Source: Candidatus Nitrotoga sp. MKT | Lineage (GTDB): Bacteria; Pseudomonadota; Gammaproteobacteria; Burkholderiales; Gallionellaceae | DNA: 64,000 nucleotides | Assembly (NCBI GenBank): GCA_003402345.1 | Contig: QFXH01000002.1 | Span: forward strand, 186,001-250,000 | Reading direction: 5' to 3' | The notes under the pieces: generated by a model | Seen by the model: the letters and a program-made list of their open reading frames with translations, nothing else | Databases searched by the model: none | Told to the model about the DNA's origin: nothing | Position numbers and translations under genes: made by a program | Shown: positions 1-8,936 of the stretch, piece by piece | Layout of the letters: each line of letters starts with the position of its first letter | Numbering within the stretch: the first letter of the stretch is position 1

Positions 1-803
1 TCGGGATTGGAACCCCGCACCGATTTATGCAAAGCGGAGATCTGATCATAGAACGCTTCGCCACCCTTATCGAAACGGCGCAGGTTTTGCGCCAACGTGT
101 TGTCCAGAAAGTCGGCATCGATACGCGTAACATGTGCGGTCTGAGCGGCGGTTTGTAACTGCTCAAGCACGTTGAGCAAGCGGCGCGCATCACCATCGGC
201 ATAGCCGACGATGCGTTCACGTACCGCATCGTCAAATTCCACATCCGGCAAGGCAAGCTGTTGCGTGCGTTTGAGCAATTGATTCAATTCCGCCTCGGAC
301 AAGGCTTGCAGCACATAAATCTGGGCGCGCGACAACAACGCGCTAATCACTTCAAATGAAGGATTCTCAGTGGTTGCGCCGATGAAAGTAACCAAACCCT
401 GTTCGACGAAAGGCAAGAACGCATCCTGCTGCGATTTATTGAAACGATGTACCTCGTCCACAAATAAAATAGTATGACGCCCACTCTGCTGCAAGGTGTG
501 CTGCGCTTGCGCAATAGCATCGCGGATGTCCTTCACCCCGGACAGTACCGCCGACAGCGGCACGAACTCGGCATCAAACGCCGAAGCCATAAGCCTGGCC
601 AAGGTGGTCTTGCCCACTCCAGGTGGCCCCCACAGAATCATGGAATGCAACTTGCCCGATTCAAACGCCAAGCGCAGTGGCCGGCCCGGTCCCAGCAGAT
701 GGGCTTGCCCGATAACTTCATCAATGTGCTTGGGACGCAGACGCTCGGCTAAGGGCGCGACGGGCGCAGGAGAATCGAACAAATTATCGCGGGTGGTAAA
801 CAT
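1..803 (-). CDS. rarA: Replication-associated recombination ATPase RarA (MgsA), 3' end outside window
   Basis: AAA+ ATPase of the RarA/MgsA/WRNIP1 family, which acts at stalled replication forks. I translated it from the ATG whose complement is at 801-803. The frame stays open to base 1, so about 267 residues are present and the C-terminal tetramerisation part is missing. Visible motifs are Walker A GPPGVGKTT, Walker B LFVDEVHRFNK, sensor-1 FIGATTENPSF and an arginine-rich sensor-2 region (GDARRLLNVLE). In E. coli the gene follows ftsK-lolA; here about 10 kb carrying carbonic anhydrase and the DabA operon lies between lolA and rarA. Identity is clear from the motifs. Confidence 0.95.
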   Translation of the reverse strand, partial: MFTTRDNLFDSPAPVAPLAERLRPKHIDEVIGQAHLLGPGRPLRLAFESGKLHSMILWGPPGVGKTTLARLMASAFDAEFVPLSAVLSGVKDIRDAIAQAQHTLQQSGRHTILFVDEVHRFNKSQQDAFLPFVEQGLVTFIGATTENPSFEVISALLSRAQIYVLQALSEAELNQLLKRTQQLALPDVEFDDAVRERIVGYADGDARRLLNVLEQLQTAAQTAHVTRIDADFLDNTLAQNLRRFDKGGEAFYDQISALHKSVRGSNP

Positions 804-846
804 AATCCGGCAATGATACGAAGAAATTGCATTTTTTAATGCAATT

Positions 847-868
847 ATTAAAGGGCACCTCTAAAATT
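847..868 (+). repeat. Half copy of the 'AAGGGCnnCTCTAAAA' element end
   Basis: The sequence ATTAAAGGGCACCTCTAAAA matches the left terminal repeat of the palindromic element seen complete at 25049-25197. No matching right end follows, so this is a solo or decayed end. It lies in the gap between rarA and the last gene of the DabA operon. Confidence 0.5.
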
Positions 869-981
869 ATAGGCTTGACGATACTATCTTCAATAATTCC
901 AGGGTAATTATTGAACCGGCCATCAAATAGATTGATTAAAACATCCGGATTTCAGTCTTCGCGGGTATAGCGACGTACTAT

Positions 982-2496
982 TTAATGGCCAACTCTATAA
1001 TGGACTAGCCGATTCAACCACGACTCAGCAGCCATCTTATTGATCTCCAAAACCTGATCAGGGAAAAATCCCCAAAATAGCACCAATAATGCCGGTATGC
1101 ATAACAACCCGAATTCGCGAGAGCGCAGATCCTGCACTTGATTTAAGTGGGCATGAACAACTGGCCCAAAAAAAGCACGGCGGATAAAAGACAGCATATA
1201 AGCTGCGCCAAGAATTGCCCCTAATAATGCAGCAACACCCAAGCCAGGATGTGCATTTATCGCGCTTATAATCAATAACAACTCTGCTGCAAAACCACTG
1301 GTTCCAGGCATGCCGATACTAGCGGCGGCAAATAAAAAGAAAAAACAGGTCAATCTAGGCATCACTTTCGCTAGCCCACCAAGGTGAACAGCTTCAGTGC
1401 TACCTATACGATGCTGGATAAAACCTGCAATCAACATCAGACAACTTGCAGTCAAGGAAAAATTGAGCAACTGAAAAATCGCCCCTTGAACGCCTTGTAT
1501 ATTGAGAGTCGCAATACCGATTATCACCAATCCCACATGGCTAATGCTGGCATACGCCAGCAAACGGCGTAAATTGGTCTGTTGTAGGGCAATCATCGCG
1601 GCGTAAATCAAAGTAATGGCACCTACGATACTCAGCACCCAGGCATACTTAACCGATGCATTGGGGGTTAACGGCAAAGCAAAACGCAGTATGCCAAACG
1701 CACCTAATTTCAGACCAACGAGTAATGCTGTCAATTGTGCCGGTGCCTCAACGGCGGTAGTTGGCAGCCAAGTATGAAATGGCACCAACGGTATCTTAAC
1801 TGCAAACCCAATAATTAATAACAAAAAAACAATAGCTTGGATATTATCCGGTATCGTTATGTTCAACAATATCGGATAACTAAAGGATAAGCTCTGTGGA
1901 ATGCTGCCACCCATCTGGGTAGCATGATTTACCGCCAGCATGACAAAGGCAAACAACAATAGCGCTCCGCTGAATAACATATACAGCATGTATTTCATCG
2001 CCGCGCCGCGCCGCTGGGGGCCTGCGCCCCACAAACCAATCAGAAAGAAAATCGGCGGCAATATCAATTCCCAGAACAAAAAGAACAACATCAAATCCAT
2101 CGCGACAAACACGCCCATAGTGCCGCCTTCCAGCGCCAGCAGCAGCGCAAAATGAAAACGGGTTAAATTTTGCACCGAATTCCACGAGGCGATAATGGCA
2201 ACCAATGTCAACAGCGCTGACATTGGTAAAAACAAGATTGAAATACCATCTACCCCGATCAGAAATTCAATATTCAGACTTGGTATCCAGGTATATTGTT
2301 CGACAAGTTGAAAATTATTGCCCTTAGCTGCATCAAACAACCATACCACCACCAGCGTTGCGATCAACTCAAGCCCAGCAATTGATAAGGCAATCTTTTT
2401 GGCCAAATTAACGTTGTGGGTAATCCCAATTGCAATGGCGCCTAATAAAGGCAGCAGAATAGTGAGGCTTAATATGGGAAAAGCTTCATTAATCAT
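982..2496 (-). CDS. NuoM-like proton antiporter subunit (third NuoM copy of the DabA operon)
   Basis: Polytopic membrane protein of 504 residues, family PF00361 (proton-conducting membrane transporter). The ion-path residues known from complex I NuoM are present: E143 in FWELILPP (TM5), K234 in FAVKIPLVPFHTWLP (TM7), K263 in GLKLGAFG (TM8) and E405 in GMPGTSGFAAEL (TM12). It is the last gene of the five-gene leftward operon and overlaps the preceding gene by 8 bases, which suggests translational coupling. No nuoA-K or other complex I hydrophilic genes are nearby, so it is unlikely to belong to a normal NADH dehydrogenase. I infer that it forms part of a membrane module driving the neighbouring DabA. 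ATG start. Confidence 0.88.
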   Translation of the reverse strand: MINEAFPILSLTILLPLLGAIAIGITHNVNLAKKIALSIAGLELIATLVVVWLFDAAKGNNFQLVEQYTWIPSLNIEFLIGVDGISILFLPMSALLTLVAIIASWNSVQNLTRFHFALLLALEGGTMGVFVAMDLMLFFLFWELILPPIFFLIGLWGAGPQRRGAAMKYMLYMLFSGALLLFAFVMLAVNHATQMGGSIPQSLSFSYPILLNITIPDNIQAIVFLLLIIGFAVKIPLVPFHTWLPTTAVEAPAQLTALLVGLKLGAFGILRFALPLTPNASVKYAWVLSIVGAITLIYAAMIALQQTNLRRLLAYASISHVGLVIIGIATLNIQGVQGAIFQLLNFSLTASCLMLIAGFIQHRIGSTEAVHLGGLAKVMPRLTCFFFLFAAASIGMPGTSGFAAELLLIISAINAHPGLGVAALLGAILGAAYMLSFIRRAFFGPVVHAHLNQVQDLRSREFGLLCIPALLVLFWGFFPDQVLEINKMAAESWLNRLVHYRVGH

Positions 2497-4075
2497 GTTT
2501 ACCGTTCCCTATCGCCCTGTCATCGATGAGTGTAAGCGGCGGACTACTAGCGTGTTTCTCTTCATGTTTTTGGTAGTGCCCATCTATAGCGTTCGGGGCT
2601 TTTTCAATAAAATGTAACCAGGGTTGCGTGTTAAAACCGATACCTATAAGCAGCGAGCAAATCGTTACGGCTATGACTGGTTCAATCTTGGCCGCATAAG
2701 GGTTATTGCTAGGTTGCTGTATGACGCGTTTGGCTCTGGTCATAAACATCTGTTGGAAGGCTATCAGCAGGAAAGCGGCTGCCAGCACATTGCCAACCAG
2801 AATAAAGATCGCAGTTAACCAGCCATATTCATCGATAGTGCCTTCAATCAAGAGATGTGCCGCGTCATAGCCTGGTGTGCCTGGCATGACCATGGTACTC
2901 AGCGCGGCCATAAAAAAAAGTAGCGCGACGCTAATATTGCTGTCAAAAAGACCGCCCAAACGCGGAGTGAAAGCCGTGCGCGTTCGCTTATAAATCAGAC
3001 CGATGCTTAACAGCATACCCGCTGATGCCAAACCATATACCAGTGACAGGAATACGCTACCATTCAACCCATGCACGTTAAAACAAAAAACACCTATTAC
3101 CAGCATCCCGGTATGGCTAATGACGGCAAAAGCCAGTAAGCGGCGAATATTAATCTGTATCAATGCCAACAATGCACCGTAAAAAATCCCTATCAGACCC
3201 AGTATCACCACAAATCCAGCCCAGTGTTCAGCAACCTCCGTAACCAGCGGCAAGATAAAACGGATAGTGGCGTAAATACCCAGCTTCAGGCCAACCAGGA
3301 AAACGGTGGCGCTGGCGACTGAACCTTGTTCTGCCAAAACCGGTAACCAGCCATGAAACGGAAACAGAGGCATACGAATCGCAAAGCCACAAAAAAGCAA
3401 AATAAAAATCAATGTTCCATTTTGTAACAGAGCCTTATTTTGTTTCAGCGTCGACCAGTCGAAACTCGGAATGGCCTCTGAGCCCACCAAGCCAAAACTC
3501 AGTAGCAGAAAGCCAGATAAAGTCATTAGCAACCCCCAACTCCAGTACCGCACCAGACAAGTGATCGCCCAGTGCTTTTTTTGTCCAGTTCCGGCATAGC
3601 GTGTCAATAAGATAACCGGCAGTAATTCCAATAAGGTCCAAAACCAGAATTGCATCACATTTAATGCAGAGAAAGCGCCAATCAGGATGGCTTCATAGCC
3701 AAGCAAGCAGGCTATGAATTTCCAATCTGTGTCTTGACGGGTAATTAATTTATAAACCAGAATCAGCAGCGCCAAAATCGCTGTGAGCGGAATAAACAGA
3801 ACGCTCAGGCCATCAACACCAACACTGTAATTAATAAAACCAAAGAAATGTTTCTGCTCGGCCAGTTGAATTCCAGCTATATCTGGATCAAACACGGACA
3901 GTAAATAAAAACTTAAAAATAAATTGAGCAATGTGCCCGCAAAACCGAGACCCAGAGCGACAGTGGTAGAGCGTGAAAATAGAATGGCTGACATGGCCGC
4001 CAGCGGCACGATAGTCAGCGTAGTCAACAGCGGAAAAGCTACCGACTCTGACCAGAAAGTGACATTGGTAACCAT
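2489..4075 (-). CDS. Divergent NuoM-like antiporter subunit with altered channel residues
   Basis: Membrane protein of 528 residues related to NuoM; the family signature GVDGLSVLF and a MPLFPFHGWLP segment are present. Several residues thought to carry protons differ from the two other NuoM-like copies. The TM5 glutamate position is T147, with a glutamate three residues later at E150. The TM7 lysine is R234. The TM12 glutamate is A406, followed by H407. K264 (GLKLG) is kept. It sits between the NuoL-like gene (7-base gap) and the last NuoM-like gene (8-base overlap). Function within the complex is inferred. It may be a structural or non-pumping subunit. Confidence 0.82.
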   Translation of the reverse strand: MVTNVTFWSESVAFPLLTTLTIVPLAAMSAILFSRSTTVALGLGFAGTLLNLFLSFYLLSVFDPDIAGIQLAEQKHFFGFINYSVGVDGLSVLFIPLTAILALLILVYKLITRQDTDWKFIACLLGYEAILIGAFSALNVMQFWFWTLLELLPVILLTRYAGTGQKKHWAITCLVRYWSWGLLMTLSGFLLLSFGLVGSEAIPSFDWSTLKQNKALLQNGTLIFILLFCGFAIRMPLFPFHGWLPVLAEQGSVASATVFLVGLKLGIYATIRFILPLVTEVAEHWAGFVVILGLIGIFYGALLALIQINIRRLLAFAVISHTGMLVIGVFCFNVHGLNGSVFLSLVYGLASAGMLLSIGLIYKRTRTAFTPRLGGLFDSNISVALLFFMAALSTMVMPGTPGYDAAHLLIEGTIDEYGWLTAIFILVGNVLAAAFLLIAFQQMFMTRAKRVIQQPSNNPYAAKIEPVIAVTICSLLIGIGFNTQPWLHFIEKAPNAIDGHYQKHEEKHASSPPLTLIDDRAIGNGKHD

Positions 4076-4082
4076 CAGCGCC

Positions 4083-5645
4083 TCACAGTGCGGTCAGTAA
4101 TATTATTGCCACAAACAATGCGAGATAGCCGGGTTGAAGCAGCAACTGCTCTATGTTGTTGGTAGCATGGCCAATCCGACGACCGTAATCGATCATATCT
4201 TTGCCAATCCCGCGTATCACCAAGCGATCCTCAAACCAATACAGAGCAGCAGCAACCCGGTGGGCAAAATTACCGATCAAACCGCTGCCTCGGGCAAAGT
4301 CGTCATCCTGACTCTTCAGCTTCCCGTCAATTTTCTGTTTTTCCAGTTGTGCCAGTGAAGATATTGTATGCATTGCGGGGATTGGAATCCCCATGGCACG
4401 ATCAACAACATGATCATCAAAATACGCCAAGTCACGAGCTAACCTGCGTACTGGTTTTACCAAAATCCTGTCAGCAATTTGATCCATCCAAAGACGCTGC
4501 AGGGATGCAATATAAGCCCAGCGTAAATTTGCAATTTTAGAAAAAAAAGGCTTGATCGGATTGCCCCGTATATAGTGCATTAACGACGGGGCAGTTAGTA
4601 CCAGATAACCGCGAACTATCGCATGGGCGCAAAGATGCCAGCTTGCGAGTTGCCAAAAACCAAGCCCACATTCCAGGAACATTAACCCTAATTGGCTTGT
4701 TGTCGATAAGAACAGCGAACTCTTAACATCAGTCTGGGTGAGTCCGACAAAGAAACCATACACGGCCGTTAACAAACCTATGATTGCAACCAAAATCATG
4801 ATCAGCGGTGCCCGCTCAAGAATGGGTTGCAATAAAATCATAAGATAGACGCCCGAATGCACCATAATCGCACCGTAAAATCCTGCGCTGGATGGCGTAG
4901 GCCCCTCCGCTGCCCGTGCCAGCCAAGGGGAAAAAGGTATCTGCGCTGATTTTGCAAAAGCTGCTATGGCAAAACAGAATGCAATCGCACTGGCCTGTCT
5001 CGAAGACAGCTGTGCTGACAAAGTATTAATCTGCGACCAATCGAGGCTGTGAAGCCACGCATAACTAAATCCAATACCCAACAAAAATCCGGCATCGCCA
5101 ATGCGGTTAGCGACAAATACACGCGTCGCATTCGAGGCCGCAACAGGACGGTCATAAGCATAAGCTATCAACAAATACGAGGAAAATCCGGCAATCTCCC
5201 AACTCATAAAAGTGCCCACTGCATTATCTGATAGCACTAACATCATCATTGCTGCAGCAAACAGGCTCAAGATAAAGAAGAAACGGTGAAAACCAACCTC
5301 CCGGTGCATGTAATTTATCGAAAACCGAAAAACGATGAATAATAGAATGCAAAATAGGGCTGCCAATTTCACGCTGAAACCGGTAGTAATAAAATTTATC
5401 TGAATGTTCAACGTGCCACTGGTGAGCCATTGACCGAGAACCCATGAACCGGAATTTTTACCCAGCAAATCCGCACCGAGCAGGATCAAAGCCAGCAGAC
5501 AAGACAGCGTAATAGCCCAGCTGGCGACAGCCGCTGTCGTCTTTTCACTGGCTTCGCCTTTAAGTACACCCAATAAATAACCGATGCCGATGACGGCTGC
5601 GGCGATCAAGGGAAACAATGGAATTAAAGCGACTAAATTATCCAC
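4083..5645 (-). CDS. NuoL/DabB-like antiporter subunit with long amphipathic C-terminus
   Basis: NuoL-family membrane protein of 520 residues, shorter than NuoL (about 610). Key residues: E150 (MSWEIAGF), K232 (FAKSAQIPFSPWL), H263 (MVHSGVYL), K308 (TDVKSS) and H341; the usual lysine of the HAFFK motif is R345. After about residue 360 no further membrane helices are seen until the last 20 residues. In between lies a charged, helical stretch resembling the NuoL lateral helix (two 'DxxVxD'-like segments around residues 405 and 475). The start is GTG, four bases after the dabA stop codon. NuoL-type DabB is the known partner of DabA, so this is the best candidate for the DabA-binding subunit. Confidence 0.85.
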   Translation of the reverse strand: MDNLVALIPLFPLIAAAVIGIGYLLGVLKGEASEKTTAAVASWAITLSCLLALILLGADLLGKNSGSWVLGQWLTSGTLNIQINFITTGFSVKLAALFCILLFIVFRFSINYMHREVGFHRFFFILSLFAAAMMMLVLSDNAVGTFMSWEIAGFSSYLLIAYAYDRPVAASNATRVFVANRIGDAGFLLGIGFSYAWLHSLDWSQINTLSAQLSSRQASAIAFCFAIAAFAKSAQIPFSPWLARAAEGPTPSSAGFYGAIMVHSGVYLMILLQPILERAPLIMILVAIIGLLTAVYGFFVGLTQTDVKSSLFLSTTSQLGLMFLECGLGFWQLASWHLCAHAIVRGYLVLTAPSLMHYIRGNPIKPFFSKIANLRWAYIASLQRLWMDQIADRILVKPVRRLARDLAYFDDHVVDRAMGIPIPAMHTISSLAQLEKQKIDGKLKSQDDDFARGSGLIGNFAHRVAAALYWFEDRLVIRGIGKDMIDYGRRIGHATNNIEQLLLQPGYLALFVAIILLTAL

Positions 5646-5648
5646 TTT

Positions 5649-8600
5649 TTAAGCTTCCACCAGTTGGGATTGTCTTATCAAGGCAGGCGATAACGGCCGG
5701 CTCTGATTCCGGAAATAATCTGCTGATTTTTTGCATACGGGTAAATCCCTGATCTCGGCCTTCCAGGGAACGAACCCAATCCCACGCTCAAAGATAGATA
5801 TGTCGCCACTATCTGGGTCTATCGCGGTCAAATGCACCCAACCACCTGCAATCAATTCGCGCAGTCCTTCTTGCCGGGCATATATTTGCCCAAGAATCTC
5901 GGTTTTTGCTTCGACTATAATCTGCAGACGCATCGGCTCATGGATTTCGACCATTTGTCGAGGCAGGCCCGTACGCAAATCGCTGGACGCACCTTCCATG
6001 ACGCCGAACATACCTGTCACGTTATGCGGTACTTTTGTTCCACAACCGAAACGTTCGTTATCAATAGTGGAGAAATAATATTCCAGGCTAATGCCTGCAC
6101 CTACAGGCCCTGCGACCAGCAAGATATTTTCGATAATTTTTCCATCCGGATCCTGAGTTGCATCGTAGGAAATCAAAAACATGCGGCGATCGAGGAAGAT
6201 TCCCTGAGTAACCGCACGCCGTCCAATAACCGCGGCAGCATTGGTAGCATGGCCATATTCAGGACGAACCTGGCTTAAATCCTGGGAGCGTTGTGTCACA
6301 TGCTGCAACGCAGCCGAAGGCGACGAAGGATTATTGGCCGAGACGAAACGTCGGCAACGTTCCTGAGCCGAAAATTCACGAGCCTGAAGGACGCAGGACT
6401 TGAATTTATCAAAAGCGTCCACCAGATTTGCCGGCATATCTTCCAAATCGTACCAAATAATATTATCGCTACAAGTATCGTGCTGGGCACCGACAAATCG
6501 GCAATCTTCGGGAATAAAAATACCTCGTTCCGCCAATAGTTGGCGTATTTCAGGGCGATTAGCCATTGCCGCAAAAACACGGGCATTGGGTCCACCTCTT
6601 TGTCCACCGCAAGCGCCACAATCATGGGCGGCTTCATGGGGATTATTCTGACTGGTGGAGCCGTGCGCCATCAAACAAACAATCTGAGCGAATCCATAAG
6701 TCAGGCCGGTAGTGCGTAGAAGCCCGGCAACCCGGTCAGCCTGCTGTTGATCGGTAAAACCCAGACTAGGGTGATCCGGCGTTGCCGTCGCAACGACATC
6801 CTTGGAAGTAAACTGAAGCTTAGTCGGCACTTTTGGTATCAAAGCTTGGCGTAAACGATCTACTAATGCTTGCTGTTGTTTAGGCATGATTGCTTTGCCA
6901 AGCAGGCCAAACAGCGTGAATGGGGCCAGCAGATCAATAGCTGCGTGCGACAGCAATAAGTTACGGCGGATATTTTGATGCAACAGATAAACAAGCCGCC
7001 CGTATAAGCCCCGTCCTTTATTATGCGCAGCCAGTTGTGCCGGACTATCCTCTTTGGCTATTTCGACAACATCATTAACCGGAATGACTCCAAGGGGACA
7101 TAGGGGCGTTACATCATGGTCATCCAAGCCTTTATAGTTCATTGGGACACCAAAAAACCCCGCAGCACCCAATGTTTCGATAGCAGGATTTAATTCTTCC
7201 AAATGACGACGAACACTTTCTTCACGTTCATCCATGCAGAACATGATCTGTGCGTCGGGGCGCTTATCGCGTTTTTCCCAGCGTCCCTGCTTATGGTTAG
7301 CACGTATCGCCTGGAAAATACTGTCAGAATAATGGCGCTCATATGCGTACAACCAAACTTTGCCGCGCTCCGCCACTGTAAATTGATCCAATAACGTCAG
7401 CATCTGTAACAAATCCTGCTTTTGAAATGCTTGGGCATGTGACGCATCTAGCCCCAAGTGCTGGCATAAACGAAACAATCGCCAGCCGCTGTTATAAATT
7501 GTATGGGTGGTTCCTTGCTGTTCAGCCAGCGGGCTGGATTGCCATGTTTGAATCAGATCAGCAAGCTGCTGCCAATCCGCACGCTCATGTCGTTCCGAGC
7601 CCGCAAGCCTGATCAGCGACTCTGCCCGCTGGGTCAGATATTCCGGCAAATTGCCTTGGTATAGCTGACTGCGCACCATGAATTCCGAGAGGTTTCTTTG
7701 AAAGTAGGCCTGTAAACTACTTAGCTTAGCTTCGATTAACCAGTTTTCGCGGCAAACTTGATTTAACCAAAGTTGATCCAGCGTTAAGCGTATTGCCAGA
7801 TAATCGGCAAGACTAGGTTTAGAATCATCCGGAGCATGATATTTAGGATTATGCTGGCGCCAATTGACAAAACCTGACCACCCAGGAATTTCAAGTGCCA
7901 GTCGCTGTATATATCCTTCCCATTTTTCTTGCGGAATCTCAAGCCGGGTTAGTTGCAGAATGATTGTGTCCAGCGCATCCACAGGCAACTCAGCCATTAC
8001 CGCTTGCCAATTAGGTAACTCATCCAGATACGGATTGGCATCATATCGGGTGGTTTCTCGCCACGAGGCATATAGCCCCAAGCGGCTGCGCTCTGGTATA
8101 TGCCATGCCGCTACGCCTTCATCCATGCAGGATGCACAAATACGAATCAGTTGTGGACGAACGGAGTCAAGAATATCAATCCCGCTCACCGCCAGAATAA
8201 AACCGCGCAAAGTAATGCCATCACCCACTTGACCCAGCAAATTATTCAATGCCTCACTAGCCTGCTGTTGCATTCGCTCATGAGTCGACGACATATTCCC
8301 ATCGCGAACGTGCTCAAGCCATTCTTCAGCTTGCTCCAGTGACAAATCCAGCAGATTTTCTGGATGTAGCCCCGCATCTTCCATTTCAAGCTTTGTTAAG
8401 ATGGCCTCCCACAATTGCCGGATGACATTATCCGAAACGATGCTACCAGCCCGCAATTGGTTACGGACTTGGTCCGGAACATCGGCTTGCACAGTATCCA
8501 ATACGTTCAATTCTTCTATCTGCCAATTTAACTGGCTGACGGTTAATGGCTGTAGGTCAAATAACAAGGCGATGCGATAAATATCTTTGCGCCGGATGGT

Positions 8601-8933
8601 TCTATCCTTTGCCTGGCAGACTATTTGCTCTGACTGTAATTGCGGGTCATGCGCGAGCGCCGCAAAAATGTCGCTGTCGTCAATACGGCCTTGTTGATAA
8701 TAATTACGGCTAAGTGTTTCGGGAAGATAACCGTAAATTCCGGTTAACGCTTCGCCCGCCGCCAATGCTTTTTCAAACGGCAGGTGCTGAAAACCATGTA
8801 GGGTGTTGTGGTGTACGAAATTATGAAGAGGTGCTTGCCCGGGCAAAACATGATCCAGATGATGTATTGCCACCGTGATTTGCTCGCGTAAGTTATTTGC
8901 TTGATCATCGCATTTTAAATGTGCTTCATGCAT
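5649..8933 (-). CDS. dabA: DabA: inorganic carbon transporter subunit (DUF2309/UPF0753), long form
   Basis: Protein of 1094 residues with a beta-carbonic-anhydrase-like zinc site. Two elements match those reported for DabA of Halothiobacillus: C566-x-D568-x-R570 in FCMDEREE, and H757 (MAHGS) with C772 (HDCGACGG). The 15-residue spacing between the last two zinc ligands is as expected. A typical N-terminal segment FVHHNTLHGFQHLPF is present. DabA with a NuoL-family partner is thought to hydrate CO2 to bicarbonate in one direction, using the membrane cation gradient, and so accumulate cytoplasmic bicarbonate for CO2 fixation. The gene sits between the first NuoM-like gene (3-base gap) and the NuoL-like gene (3-base gap). 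No transmembrane helix is evident, consistent with a peripheral subunit. Confidence 0.93.
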   Translation of the reverse strand: MHEAHLKCDDQANNLREQITVAIHHLDHVLPGQAPLHNFVHHNTLHGFQHLPFEKALAAGEALTGIYGYLPETLSRNYYQQGRIDDSDIFAALAHDPQLQSEQIVCQAKDRTIRRKDIYRIALLFDLQPLTVSQLNWQIEELNVLDTVQADVPDQVRNQLRAGSIVSDNVIRQLWEAILTKLEMEDAGLHPENLLDLSLEQAEEWLEHVRDGNMSSTHERMQQQASEALNNLLGQVGDGITLRGFILAVSGIDILDSVRPQLIRICASCMDEGVAAWHIPERSRLGLYASWRETTRYDANPYLDELPNWQAVMAELPVDALDTIILQLTRLEIPQEKWEGYIQRLALEIPGWSGFVNWRQHNPKYHAPDDSKPSLADYLAIRLTLDQLWLNQVCRENWLIEAKLSSLQAYFQRNLSEFMVRSQLYQGNLPEYLTQRAESLIRLAGSERHERADWQQLADLIQTWQSSPLAEQQGTTHTIYNSGWRLFRLCQHLGLDASHAQAFQKQDLLQMLTLLDQFTVAERGKVWLYAYERHYSDSIFQAIRANHKQGRWEKRDKRPDAQIMFCMDEREESVRRHLEELNPAIETLGAAGFFGVPMNYKGLDDHDVTPLCPLGVIPVNDVVEIAKEDSPAQLAAHNKGRGLYGRLVYLLHQNIRRNLLLSHAAIDLLAPFTLFGLLGKAIMPKQQQALVDRLRQALIPKVPTKLQFTSKDVVATATPDHPSLGFTDQQQADRVAGLLRTTGLTYGFAQIVCLMAHGSTSQNNPHEAAHDCGACGGQRGGPNARVFAAMANRPEIRQLLAERGIFIPEDCRFVGAQHDTCSDNIIWYDLEDMPANLVDAFDKFKSCVLQAREFSAQERCRRFVSANNPSSPSAALQHVTQRSQDLSQVRPEYGHATNAAAVIGRRAVTQGIFLDRRMFLISYDATQDPDGKIIENILLVAGPVGAGISLEYYFSTIDNERFGCGTKVPHNVTGMFGVMEGASSDLRTGLPRQMVEIHEPMRLQIIVEAKTEILGQIYARQEGLRELIAGGWVHLTAIDPDSGDISIFERGIGFVPWKAEIRDLPVCKKSADYFRNQSRPLSPALIRQSQLVEA

Positions 8934-8936
8934 TAA

